In this document: positions 9,532 to 20,600 of the stretch, in pieces
Position numbering within the stretch: position 1 is the stretch's first letter
How the letters are laid out: each line of letters begins with the position of its first letter
DNA from: Irineochytrium annulatum
Taxonomy: Eukaryota; Chytridiomycota; Chytridiomycetes; Chytridiales; Chytridiaceae
DNA: 23,991 nt
Reading direction: 5' to 3'
Assembly (NCBI GenBank): GCA_027600665.1
Contig: JADGJL010000354.1
Location: 1 to 23,991, forward strand
The notes under the pieces: generated by a model
Databases searched by the model: none
Seen by the model: only the letters and a program-made list of their open reading frames with translations
Told to the model about the DNA's origin: nothing
Translations under genes and position numbers: made by a program

Positions 9532-9953
9532 CGTTTGATCAAAGTGAAAGTTGAGCCAAACTTTTTCTTCAAAGTCGCGGAATGACAATCATCATGGCCA
9601 ATAATAATACCGCTAATAAGGCAGAACAGAGGAAGGATTAACGTAGTGGTATCGTTGCTCACTGACTGTCCTGCTAATGCCATGATGTCGGTGTTGGGAC
9701 GAGGGATTTAGGGACGGTGGCTCGCAGGGTGGGTGTGGCGGCGCGGGCATCGTGCAGCAACTGCCTTGCTCCCGCACCGCCCGCACTGGCCTGCGCACGG
9801 GCCGGCCCTGTTCTCGGATTAAACCTCGCTCTGCCTCGCTCTGCCTCGTCCTCATAAAAGCGTCGGCCGCCCGCCGGTATGGATACATCATCTGCTCTCT
9901 GACCACCGCGACCAACACTGACAACAACCACCTTAGCGCCAGATCCTTCCAAC
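9532..9953. promoter_or_regulatory. Divergent promoter region between the SR gene and the secreted-protein gene
   Basis: The two genes start back to back, 422 nt apart. The half next to the SR gene is AT-rich (about 9540-9620) without a clear TATA box on the minus strand. The other half is GC-rich with a TATA-like element for the plus-strand gene. No further gene was seen in it. Confidence 0.5.
9854..9860 (+). promoter_or_regulatory. TATA-like element of the secreted PAN-like protein gene
   Basis: ATAAAAG lies about 95 nt before the ATG at 9954, a distance close to that between the TATA box and ATG at the window's left edge. A and C residues dominate the presumed leader. Confidence 0.45.
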
Positions 9954-10736
9954 ATGATCTTCACCTCGGTCATCACTATCACCTCCGCCGCCTTCGCGCT
10001 CCTCGTCGCGGCCCCAGCCAACGGCGCCAGAGTCCCACTCAACAAGAACGCGTACGAGCCCTCGCACACGCCGTCCCGCTACGACCCCAAGCCGACGATG
10101 ACTTACTACGAGACGGAGCCGAGCTACGAGCCTAAGAGGGTTTCATCGCACTCGCTTAAACCGTCCTACTCGCCGTCCATGGTCGCTCCCCCGAAGATCG
10201 CGACGACGCCCGCCTACGCTCCAGCCCCGACGCCCTCAATTTATGTCCCCGAGGACCCGTACACGCCGGCCCCCAGCGGCGGCTACGCCTACACGGATGA
10301 CGCGTCCCTGATCTGCCCTCACACCATCCCCTCGCAGCCGCACGGCTGCCGCCTCTTCGTCCGCGGCTTCGACATCACCGGCGTCACGACCGAGGTCGAC
10401 CTCACGATCGCCGACGGCATCATGACCGAGTGCGACTGCCTGGCCCGCTGCTCCGCGTCAAGCGCTCAGTGCGTCAGCTGGGTGTGGAAGTTCACCGACA
10501 ACTCGGGTCACAGGACCTGCACCTTGTACAGCAACTACAACCTGCCGAGCGCCGTGACGATCGCGTACGACGTGAAGAACTCGACCGATATTATGAAGCT
10601 GCAGCCGGCGAACAACCCGCAGGCTGGGTCCACCATCCCGCAGTGCACCATCGACGGGCAGCCCGGCAGCAAGCCGGACCCGGACTGCTTCTCTGGGTCG
10701 GTTTGGGTAAAGCCGGACAACTCACAGATCTGCTAA
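9954..10736 (+). CDS. Secreted Tyr-Pro-rich protein with PAN/apple-like Cys domain
   Basis: A single-exon 260-aa protein. Residues 1-25 form a signal peptide with cleavage likely after the Ala-rich core (P-A-N-G-A). Residues 26-116 are rich in Pro, Tyr and Ser and carry seven Y-x-P units at 34, 43, 58, 72, 88, 97 and 103. The remainder has ten Cys; its centre (about 155-200) fits a PAN/apple-like pattern, C-x-C-x3-C-x6-C followed by W-x-W and C-T-L-Y. PAN folds bind protein or carbohydrate, so a cell-surface or secreted adhesion or wall role is likely but unproven. One or two N-glycosylation sequons (N-x-S/T) occur late, such as Asn209. No membrane anchor is present. The start is supported by the signal peptide and the TATA-like element upstream. 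Confidence 0.85.
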   Translation: MIFTSVITITSAAFALLVAAPANGARVPLNKNAYEPSHTPSRYDPKPTMTYYETEPSYEPKRVSSHSLKPSYSPSMVAPPKIATTPAYAPAPTPSIYVPEDPYTPAPSGGYAYTDDASLICPHTIPSQPHGCRLFVRGFDITGVTTEVDLTIADGIMTECDCLARCSASSAQCVSWVWKFTDNSGHRTCTLYSNYNLPSAVTIAYDVKNSTDIMKLQPANNPQAGSTIPQCTIDGQPGSKPDPDCFSGSVWVKPDNSQIC

Positions 10737-11148
10737 AGAGCCAGATTTAGCATGTGATTTGGTTTAGTACTTCTTGTTGTTATCATCAGTATCAGCATCA
10801 TTTATTTCATCCGTGTTATCCTCTCCATGTCTCGTGCAATTTATCTTCCATGTTCTTCTTCCTTTGTGACAACAACTCTCGCATCATCATCCTTTACTTC
10901 TTAGTCATATTTACCGTTTTTTTTTTATTTTTCTGCCTTCTGCTGAAATATCTGCAATAAAAACTTGTTCGAGCCGTACCTAGTGTCGCTGAGTGCCGGC
11001 AGGTGCTTTTGTCTTCCGTCCTCCAACCAAACCGATTGTTCTTCGTGCTCCTATTCTTGTGCAATTTACTTACGAAGGACATTCTGCTTTTCCTTTAGTA
11101 ATTCCTGTTTTAAGCTGTTCCTGAGATATCTTTTGCTCATCCTCTTCT
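10737..11148. other. Intergenic: 3' UTR of secreted-protein gene and upstream of acyltransferase
   Basis: T-rich with a long T run around 10918-10928; no gene seen. It contains the polyadenylation signal candidate listed separately. The acyltransferase promoter must lie in the second half, but I see no TATA box there. Confidence 0.45.
10956..10961 (+). terminator. Candidate polyadenylation signal
   Basis: AATAAA lies 220 nt after the stop at 10736, just beyond a T-rich tract, on the coding strand of the secreted-protein gene. Confidence 0.45.
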
Positions 11149-12653
11149 GTGGATCACGCGACCATAACGCGGGAAAACGTTGAACCAGCCTTTTCTGACC
11201 CGGCAGTTCAAGAGCCGCTCACGGCAGGTCCAGGTGCCCGGTCCACGTCAGCGGTCAAGCCTGCCTCCTTCACCTTCTCATTCTCTGTCATCAGCAGCGC
11301 GAAGCCCGTCCTCACCTCCGCATCGCCCGTCATGAAGGACGCCCCTGCCCCAGCCCTTACTTCCTTGCATGCGCAGAAGCCCATATGCATGATCACCACA
11401 TCCGCCCCGCCTGCCACCGCCGTGCCCCAGGCAGGCGCCACCCATCCCGTCGCCACCGTCCGCATGTGGTTGCACCGCATTCTCTTCGTCCTCTCCCTCC
11501 TCCTCCTACGCTACGGCGCCCTCTCGCACTGCGCCTTCGCCTCCCTCGCATGCGTGTTCGCGCATCCCGAGAACCTGGCTTGGAAGTGGTGGAAGAGGAT
11601 GATGGACACGGGCGACATAACGGCGTGGCGGCGGCCGAGCGATTACTGGACCGTGGAGGCGACGGGCGTGTTCAGGTGTTGGGCGCCAAGCAAGTCTAGG
11701 GGTGCGAGCAACGTGCCGAGGGATGGGAGGAAGCTGATGTTTATCGGGAACCATCAGCTTTACGGTGAGCGATTAGTTGTTGGGTTGCATGTTGCTGATA
11801 TGTGTTGCGTATTAGCGATGGACGTGCCGATCGACTTCTCGCAGATATATATGGACACCGGCATCTACCCGCGCGGGATGGCTGACCGTGCACGTGAGTC
11901 GTCTGAGTTCCATTCTGACGCAGCACGACTAACGCGTTTGTATGCTTGGTAGACTTCCTCATCCCCCTCTGGAAGCATGCCCTCGAGTTCCTCGGCGGCG
12001 TTGAAGGCAGCCGCGAGAACTGCCGTCGCCTTATGGAGCAGGGCGCTCCCATCCTGGTCTACCCGGGGGGAGCGGAGGAGGTTTTCCGTGGTAAAAACGA
12101 GAATCCTTACGCGCTCAAGTGGAAGAGGAGGAGCGGGTTCGCCAAGATGGCGGCGGATCATGGCTACACGATCGTGCCGTTCGCGAGCGTCGGGACGTCG
12201 GATATGGTACGTCTTTTAGTCGACTTCAACCGAATCTTTTGATATGCATGCTAATCAAAATGTTCGCAGTTTCAAACCATCTTCGACATCCCCTCCAAAT
12301 ACCTCTTCGCCCTCCTCGGCGACTTCCGCTACTTCCGCACAACCTCCCCGACCTCGGACCCGCTTAAACCGCCTAAGGAGAACCGATTTCCCATCATTGC
12401 GCCATGGTCCCTCACGCCGCAATGCAACTACATGTCCTTCGGTGCCCCCATCGACGCGTCCGCGTACAACGGGTCAGACGAGGACGCGGTATGGGAGCTT
12501 AGGGAGAAGACGCGGGTGGCGGTCGAGGGGTTGATAGGGGAGACGTTGAAGTGGAGGGAGGGCGATACGGGACGGTTTGAGGTGGATGTACGGGGACGGC
12601 TTTGGAATTGGCTGAATGGACAGGAGGAGAGGGAGGGGAAAAAGGCGGAGTGA
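11149..12653 (+). CDS. Membrane acyltransferase, TMEM68/phytyl-ester-synthase/DGAT2-like group
   Basis: Likely transfers fatty-acyl groups to a glycerolipid or alcohol acceptor at the ER. Four exons: 11149-11764, 11816-11893, 11953-12206 and 12270-12653. Introns are 51, 59 and 63 nt with CTGAT or CTAAT branch sites, and the join is 443 aa. The acyltransferase block I motif is GNHQLYAMD, with His202 and Asp208 (H-x5-D as in TMEM68-type proteins), and an intron splits it after Tyr. Further family features are YPRGMADRAHF, IPLWKHAL, GSRENCRRLM, LVYPGGAEEVF (about 267) and VPFASVGTSDMF. A hydrophobic segment at about 107-138 would anchor the protein. The first 105 residues are Ala/Pro/Ser-rich without known domain, and Met106 directly precedes the anchor. 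The real start may therefore be an internal Met, giving about 338 aa. The exact substrate cannot be told. Confidence 0.88.
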
Positions 12654-13300
12654 GGTGAAAGCATCGAGTATGACCGACATCGCTGCGTTTACTTTCTATT
12701 CGTCATTGGCATCATACACGTTTTTCATGTCGCTTTTCAGTGGGATAAAATCGTAAGCAGAAACACAGTGAGGGTAGGCGCATGTCATTTTTGGCTCTGG
12801 CCGTTTTTCAGGTTGTCGGCGTGCCGGCGTTGATTTCACCTTTCGGATTAGTGCCTCGTCTCTATTAAATAAATTATGTTCATATATACATTTGAGAGGA
12901 ACCACCTATGTTTCAGATGGAGGGATGTTCAACACTCTCATGCTCGTTACCCATGAGCATAGACAAGAGGTTCCACATAATAAAAAGTAAGTAGAGATTG
13001 AGTTGCAGGAGCAGATCAAAGCGGAAATGATTCCAAGCAAAAGAAAAAAAAAAAGTATTGTCATTGTGATTTATCTGAAGGTACTGCTATGATTTGATAC
13101 TACGGATCGGCTTGCTTTGTCCGACACCCCAGCGTGTACCGGCGACGTTGTCGCCATCATGGTATGCCCGCCGACGACGTCGCCGCGGTCGGAGTTGGTG
13201 TTCAGCAGCAGATTCGATTGCGAGACCAGCAACTCGTGCGAGGCCGAGAGGACGGACACGACGGTGCGGAGTCGCTAGATTGAACACCTCTCCCCCAGAG
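12654..13300. other. Intergenic: 3' flank of acyltransferase and upstream of tail-anchored protein gene
   Basis: AT-rich up to about 13090, then GC-rich. No gene seen. The plus frame stays open from 13094 into the next gene, but its Arg-rich translation looks like untranslated leader, and the minus-strand frames here are unsupported. Confidence 0.45.
12868..12873 (+). terminator. Candidate polyadenylation signal
   Basis: AATAAA on the coding strand, about 215 nt after the acyltransferase stop and inside an AT-rich stretch. Confidence 0.4.
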
Positions 13301-16045
13301 ATGGACCGATCCCGCCCGTCTCTCGCGATGGACAGGCTTCCCCGCCCGTCAATGGACCACACGGACGACGTCGCACTAGCCTGCCTGGCCTGCTACAACG
13401 AGGACGTCGTCGCCGTCGAGGTTGTAAAATGCTACAACGACTGGACCAACCCTTTCCTTTCCAAGTCCCTCGCCGCGGACGATACACCGCAATGCCCGCA
13501 ACCGCAACGTCGGCAGACGAAGCTCCTGAAGCTTGTCGGGAAGCTCAAAAAGGCCTTTCCGACCCGCATTAACACCTCGCGCGACGCGGTTCCGCCACCG
13601 ACCCCGACCACCCCGACCGCCCCGACCACACCGGCCTCCGCCCCCGCCTTCGGCTTCTCCCGCGCCTTCGCCTTTCTCTTCAAGCGTCAGACCCGAAACC
13701 GCGCGCCCACCTCGCCATCCGACGCACCGGAGCTGAAGCGCGCCACCTCCTTACCGCGCTTCGCCGTGACCTGCGATGACAGCGCCGTTGAGACTTCCGG
13801 CGAACGTAAAGTGCGCGAGGGACGCACGAGGCACGTCCGCGCCCAGACGGGAAATTTCTTCTTCGCGCCAGATGAGGAGCCGATGCCGAGGCTGGATGAG
13901 GAGTTTGTGAGGATACTGGAGAAGGAGGCAGGGAGGATCGTGGATGCACATCCGGTGGGCGAAGCGGGTAGAGCGAGCATGGATGCAACGGCCTACAGCA
14001 ACGCACGCCCGAGCATGGATTACGCCGGACGCAAGAGCATGGATTCCCTGAACACGGGCATGCCGCCCCGCAAGTGTCTCAGCCTCAAGGCCGTCGACGC
14101 CGACCGCGCGTTCCGGGACGCGTTCCCTTCCTCCACCTCACCCATCCCTACCGCCGTTACCGCGGTCAGCCACGTCGCCGCGCCAGATGGCTCTACTTCC
14201 GCCACTCTAGTCCGCTCCCCCACCCCCGACCCGTACGCCGCAGCCGTGGCCGCTGACTTGGCCGACTGGGAGGACTTTAACGAGAAATTCCATGACGATA
14301 CGGGCGTGGCATCCGTTGTGCCGCCCGGCTTTGGGGATGAGGTCATCAAAGAGGTGGAGGAAGTTGTTGGGCTGGGGAAGCAGAGGAGGGAGATGACGGT
14401 TGTGACGGACGTTAAGGCAATGCTTGGATGTGGGGAGGAGCCGGCGAGCGCGAGGACATTTGAGAGCGAGGTTTGTGAAGCGGTGGGCATCGAGGCTGAT
14501 CCGGTGCCCCCAGCTGTTGACGTGGTTGGAGAGGTGGCTGACGGAAAAGAGATGGTGGCGGAGGACGGCCCGGCGGTCCTTGAAGTGGAGGAAGCGCATG
14601 TGTCCGACATGAATATGAGCGAGGGGCATGAGGAACATGTCTACATCGGGCCCGTCACGTATGTTGGCGGATTTTGCGAGGAGGAGCACGTCGACGTCGG
14701 ACGTGTCACCGAGGATCCGGAAGTTATCGTGGATGACCGAATGGAGGAGGCTGTCGAAATAGAGGAGATGAAGGAGATTTCCCTGCATGAGCTGCCGAAT
14801 GCGTCACCGTCGGAGGCGGAGGCGTGGGAGAACGCGACACCTTTAGACAATCCGGCAATCGACGACATCACGGCGGCCGTCCCAGTTTCGGCACCAAAGG
14901 ACGCGAACCGAGCTATAGTGGACGCTGTCGAGGCGAATATCCCAGCCGACGCAACCCTATCGCCGTCGAAGCACCCGCAAGGTTCGTCTGCCCCCATCTA
15001 TTCCGCCAACTTCTCTCGGCTCGGCTACGAAGCTAATCATTGCTCCTCCTTTGCAGCCCCTCTCATTATAGCGACGGACAACGATATCGTCGGACAGGCG
15101 TCTGACGATACGGCCTTTTTTACACCTGGTGTCGGGTTCTTCACGCCAAGTGTATTCACGCCGGCAGACGAATTGGGCGAGATGGCGGTGGTTACGGACG
15201 CTGCGGTGGTGGACATAGGTACGGACGTTGTTTCGGTGAACGGAAGCGTAGGGACACAGGAGACTGTGAGGCCCGTGAAGCTAGAACGTGAAGGCGTGGA
15301 TGAGGTCGAGATTGGGGTTTCGCCGATGACGGACGTCCATATAGAATCCGAAGCTTGGTATGATGCATCGCCAGAGCTGGAAGATATGGCGAAGCGTGAG
15401 TTCCCATCTTTTCAGCAGACGGCGTGATGCTAAAATAAGTTAGGTGTTACAGGGGCAACGTCGGAGGAGTGCGGTTACGACGTCACGGCCGCGAACGAAG
15501 GCGTGTTTGAAGATGTTGACCTCGGGGAGCCGGAGATCGCGGTGGAGGAGAGTGAGGGTGGGAAGCAGGCGGAGCAAGTTGCTGGCGTCGATACACCGAG
15601 GAAAGAGGGAGAAAAGCATGCGGAGGACCTCGCGGTGATGAGCGATGCACAGGAGCGGACGCCCACTGAGCACATTCCGTTGTTGTGCGATGTGCCGGAA
15701 GGCACGCCGCTCGAGTACGATTTATTACTGATGGACGATATGCCGGAGACCGCTGTGGTTCCCATCAAAATCGCGGTCGGGAAGGAGGATATGCCCGTGC
15801 CGAACGAAACCGCCACCGACATGACGATTGAGGTCTCCGTGGTCGCGCCGACCGGGGACGACGACGCCACGCTGGAACTACGGGGCAGACGGATTTTTAA
15901 CGGTCAGCGCCTCTGCATCTTGCTTTATGCAGGTATGATTATCGCTGAAATATTTCTTTGGACAGCATCTTCTCCCCCATCCGAGAAGCGGGGAGGCGTC
16001 AGGAAGGCGACTAAGAAGAAAAAGAAGCGCAGCGGGCGGAAGTGA
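13301..16045 (+). CDS. Large acidic low-complexity protein with R-x-S-M-D repeats and C-terminal tail anchor
   Basis: I do not recognise a family. Three exons (13301-14981, 15057-15395, 15453-16045) join in frame to 870 aa. The start at 13301 is preferred over the in-frame 13094 because the extension is Arg-rich and unlike the rest. The N-terminal part is basic and Ser/Thr/Pro-rich, with R-P-S-M-D, R-A-S-M-D, R-P-S-M-D and R-K-S-M-D units that look like basophilic-kinase sites. The middle and C-terminal parts are strongly acidic (many Glu, Asp, Val) and probably disordered. Residues about 827-843 form one hydrophobic helix ending in IFLW, followed by a 27-residue tail with KKKKK. This is the layout of a tail-anchored protein with the bulk in the cytosol. 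Intron 1 (75 nt) has a weak GTTCGT donor, no stop and length 3n, so unspliced message would also be translatable; intron 2 has two acceptors 9 nt apart. Confidence 0.75.
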
Positions 16046-17619
16046 ACTCGGCACGCATTTGTAGACAAGATTATCCATTCATCATACCATTACTTTTATT
16101 TTCCCCTCCTTGTTGGTATTGTATTTCACTTCCTCTAATCTCACTGTATCTCGTCCTCTCTTTGGTCCGCTCGTCGTTTCATCGGGGTAGCCCCTCTTTT
16201 CCTCTCTCTACATGTGTACTGTATCTAGACCGTTGCAAGGATTGTTTAATACGCCTTACTCTATATCTTTGGTGAAAATTCGCGAAGTGTCAGTTTCTTC
16301 TCACTTCTGCCGTCGCTTAACTTTTGCTCCTGCCTTTTAGATTCCTTCTTAATGTTAGTGCTTGTGTTGTAGCAAAAGCGGGGCTGCTTTCTGAAAACAT
16401 TGTATTTATGTCCGTCATCTTCTACATTTGTATTTATCTTTTTCTTGCTATGGGCCGCGACCTCATTTCGCGGTCGTGACGTAGTGGCGCTGAATAAACT
16501 AAATTGTTACAAATTTCATGCGTGAGCAAAAGTAACGTGATTTTGTCGGCCATGACTCCCATAACACTACCCGGTTGAAAATACATGCCTGCATGCATGC
16601 ATCCTCGTTCCAATCATCCGTCTTCCAATTATTTTACACCTTCCAGATGCCCTGTTCTGCAACGAGTCGCCCGTCATCCTCCGCAAGACAACGTAGTGGC
16701 GAAAATGCTATAGGTTAGGTACAAGGAAAGTCCTGCTATATTTGCCTAGCAGGGCGGAAGCAAAGAAGGAACTCGTTCGTCGTTGGATTCATACTTTACA
16801 GCCCGAGTGAGATTTGTATTGTCGCGTTCCCTTGACATGTCGTCGCCCGACAAGCTATACACCTGACTTACAAAAACCTCCATTCTCCACCTCCAGAAGG
16901 CTGCTCGCAAGTCAAGCTGTGGTGTCAACTTGAAACAGGCCCGGTGGTGACCATTTCAGCAATTGTGCCTCGCAGGCGAGCGGACAATTGCACACTTTTC
17001 ACTGCTTGCTTATTCCCACCGCAAGCTTCCTCCAGGGACCCTGTCTCGTCCTTCCTACTAGCGGGCGGTAGAAGGGAGCGATCCGTCACGTTAACAAACT
17101 GATCCCCCGTGCGCTGGCAATACCTCGCATGCACCAACGACAGTGCCTCCATCTCTCGCCCGGATGTCGATCAGCAAACTGGGGAGACAGATGATCCGTC
17201 CTCTGGGGCCGGATGAATACAGCCGTCCAGATCGCTCGGTCGCCACCCACGACCCAACACGGCCAGTGCGGGCGCTGCTGAGCAGACCCTTTCAGAACCC
17301 GTCCTCCAAGTCGATCCGACGCGGCCGGCTCAAGCCCAAAAGGAATTCCCCTACAGCAGTGATCCAAGCATCGACGCTGCAGGGAACCCAGATCCGTCGA
17401 CTTGTCGACCACACCAACAGATCGGCGGCCAGCAGACATCAATCACCGCGCGACGCCATCGGTACGTGATCCACCAGCTTGTGCGTCACCCGGCGCGATC
17501 GAGGGCCTGGAGTCCCCCGACCGGGGTCGCGGGGTTGAGGGCGTCGGAGCCTAATCTGCATGCAAGCAATGAAGGGGGGTTTCGCAATATTTTGACGGCG
17601 GGCTTCCAGCCTTTCAGAC
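16046..17619. other. Long intergenic region before the ABC transporter gene
   Basis: About 1.6 kb without a gene I can support. The left half is AT-rich and T-rich and holds the 3' UTR of the tail-anchored protein gene. The right half (16900-17600) is GC-rich with open frames on both strands, none with a recognisable domain, start context or splice pattern. A short GCAT repeat occurs near 16588-16602. The ABC promoter must lie at the right end; no TATA box is clear. Confidence 0.5.
16493..16498 (+). terminator. Candidate polyadenylation signal
   Basis: AATAAA on the coding strand, about 450 nt after the stop at 16045. It may be the signal of the tail-anchored protein gene if its 3' UTR is long. 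Confidence 0.3.
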
Positions 17620-20600
17620 ATGGACGACGACATGGACGTGAAGGACCACCAGGTCACCTTGACCATACAGGACCCGCCGGCAACGCCGCCGCGATCGGGT
17701 GCGGCGACCAAGTCCCTGAAGCGGGGGGACTCCTTTCACAATGCTTCCGTTCATTCGTTTGCTGAGATAAAGGTGAGGGTTGGCTGCGGTTGCGAGCGAG
17801 ACCCGTTGCTGAACATGCGTTGCGTGCGATTTAGGAGGAGCCGCTGACGGGGGTGCAAGACGTGAAAAAGGTCGAGAGAAGGACCTCATACCAGTTCCGG
17901 GCGTTGGTGAGTGGAACTTCGTTGTTTGTCGGGCGCCTTAGTTTCTGATTGCCAATTGGGGTAATTACAGAGCCGGAAAGCTATCTCATATCAGAAGGTA
18001 TGCATGCATTCCACCGCATTCGCGCTAATGCTTGCTTGCAGCGACAACTCTTTAACAACATCTGCTGCATTGGGTTCGTATGCGCTCCTAATGATGGCCG
18101 CGACGACTAATGTTTTTCTCGTTTGCAGAATATGCCCACTCATGATGATTGTTATTTCGGTCCTCATCGGTGCCGTCGTCCATATCTTCATTAACAGCGG
18201 CGTCGGCGTCCAACGTGAGTCATCCTTACACGCCAATCGCTCTAACTCCATACAGAGGTCATGTACTGCTCCAACTACTCCAGCTTGAATCAATTCAACT
18301 ACCCGCGCACCTGGCTCAGCGACCCCGGCATGACCGTCACAAATGCCTCGGCTGTCCCTTTTGCGACCCAAAACGTCATCCACGCCAACTACCTCACCGT
18401 CACCGACCCGTCCCAGGCGTTCGGTGGGTCCGCGGGTATCGTGTCCGCGAACCCCTGCGCCCGCGTTTTCACCAAACGGCACATGGTTGGACCGCTGCCT
18501 TACTTCCCCGTGCCGTCGATCCCGTACTCCTACATCGACTCGGATGCGACGTTCTTGCCGCAGCCGAAATTGGGATGGCTGGACGTTGTGACGATCGAGA
18601 GCATGTCGACCGATTTCGTTGAGAGTCAGATCAGGGAGTGGTTTGTCGTCAGCGCTGCGCCGACAGTGCCGAAGCAGTTGTTGGGCGTGCGGCCCGAGAG
18701 GTTCATTAAGATGGTGAACACGACCTCGCCGCTGAAGAACTACCCGTTCCCGCCCATGGGGTTTAACCCGGTTAATACGTCGGCCGTGGGGATATTGAAC
18801 ACGTGGGAGGTTAAGGCGTACATGGAGGTCGATATCAACATCTATGAGGTCGCGGGCATGCGCGTCCTTCCGTATTTCGTCCAGGTGCGTTACCCCCGTT
18901 TCTGAGCGCTATACCGATATCTATTCTGAACGGGGGCGCAGGAGGGATCATCCGTCCAGGATATGGACGACATCATGGCCGGCCTTCTCACAAACGCGAT
19001 TCAAAAGCTCGCCGCAATTGATAAGCACGTCCTCTTCCTGCCCAACCCCTCCGGCCTCGAGAAGATCGGCTTCTTCGTCAATGCCTCGAAAGCACTCCTG
19101 AACATGCCGCTCGGCGGCATTGTCTTTGATCGCATCGATCACGCGTCGTTGTCATACGACTACACCCTCAGCATTGGAAACGACAAGCGTCTTGCGGCCG
19201 GAGCGGCCATACCCTCCGCCGGCCTGCGTCAACTGATTGCGCAGAGTCAGCTCGCAAACTCGTTCCTCCGCACGTCCAACCCCGTCAACCTGGGCAACAC
19301 GGTGATAAGCCAGACGACTCGGGCATTCCCGAAGCTGGCGTCGACGGACCTCTCTTTCCCCTTTGGGAGTTATTTGGGGGGCATATTATACCCGTTCGGG
19401 GTTTCCTTTTTGCTGCCGATTTTTACGGTCACGCTTGTGCAGGAGAAGGAGGCCAGGATCGCGATCATGATGAGGATGAATGGGTTGTCCGTTGGCGCGA
19501 ACGCCATCGCGCATTATGTGACGTTTTATGGGCTTTATGTGATTTCTTCGCTGGTGAGCATGACGTTCTCTTAGGAGGGTTTGTGCGTTACTAAATTTTC
19601 TGGGGCAGGTTTTCATCGTGGCTGGAGTTATCTCTAAGCTGGAACTGTTTTCTAAGGTGATTTACACATATTTGCTGCAGCGTACTAACTCGCAATAGAC
19701 GGATCCGACCGTCTTGTTGATCCTCTTCTTCGTCTGGGGCCATACCCAACTAAGCATGTCGTTCTTCTTCGCATCGATCTTCAAGCAGAGCAGGCTGGCG
19801 CTAGGTACTGCTTTTTTCTTCATGTTTAATATGTTGCATTAACCATAACTCCAGTCACGGTCTTCCTCATCGTCCTATGCGGCGTGATAATCTCCATCGC
19901 CATCGAGCAACTGTACTCAATTACCACCCTCATGCCACCAGCAATTCTCGTGTGGCCCCCATTCGCCTTCTACCGCGCCCTCAACCTCCTAAACGTGTCA
20001 GTAATCCATCCTACTTCGACCCTATCTCTTCGCTCTTCGTTTCTCTGACATGTTCAAATAGCAACGCATACCGGACCGACCTCCGCCCCTACGTCCTCCA
20101 GAACCTCGGCGCGCAAACGGACGAGGTCCGATCCTGCGTCGTGGCGCTTGCGATCGAGGCCGTCGCACTACTGCTGCTCACGTGCTACATCGACCCGATC
20201 CTTCCCAGGGAATACGGCGCCCCCCTCGCGTGGCACTGGCCAATCTCCGAGCCTGTCCGCCGGATTTTTGGCGCAGCATGGAAAAACAGCGTCGGCGCGC
20301 AGGCCAGCAGCTCGGCCGAGGCGCTGAGGGACGCTTCATCGTCCGCCGCCGTTACGATAGAGGACTTGGACGTCCGTCGCGAGCGCGAGCGCGTCTTATC
20401 AGGCGACTACGACCCCACCGCCCCGCTTGTCGTGGAGAACATGCGAAAACTATACCCTTCGCGTCCCGGCACGGGCCGGGCTGGGACGCCGAAGGTTGCC
20501 GTGAGCGGAATGACGCTTGCAGTAGAGCAGGGCGTGGTGTTTGGTTTGCTGGGACCCAATGGGGCAGGGAAGACAACATTGATAAGTATTTTGACGGGTC

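Noticed and set aside
13094..13300. Upstream in-frame extension of the tail-anchored protein
   Set aside because: Arg-rich, unlike the rest of the protein, and no promoter signal demands it; the start at 13301 is preferred.
14020..14788. Two overlapping minus-strand open frames of 193-196 aa
   Set aside because: They mirror the low-complexity coding strand of the tail-anchored protein and show no independent features.
15933..15965. 33-nt GT...AG segment in the last exon of the tail-anchored protein
   Set aside because: Too short for the introns seen here (48 nt or more), and reading through yields a good hydrophobic tail anchor.
16588..16602. GCATGCATGCAT stretch as an operator or origin
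   Set aside because: A short simple repeat; similar GCATGC strings recur elsewhere (for example 18000), and nothing ties it to a function.
17143..17469. 108-aa plus-strand and overlapping 118-aa minus-strand frames
   Set aside because: No domain, no splice pattern and no start context; both fit random open frames in GC-rich DNA.
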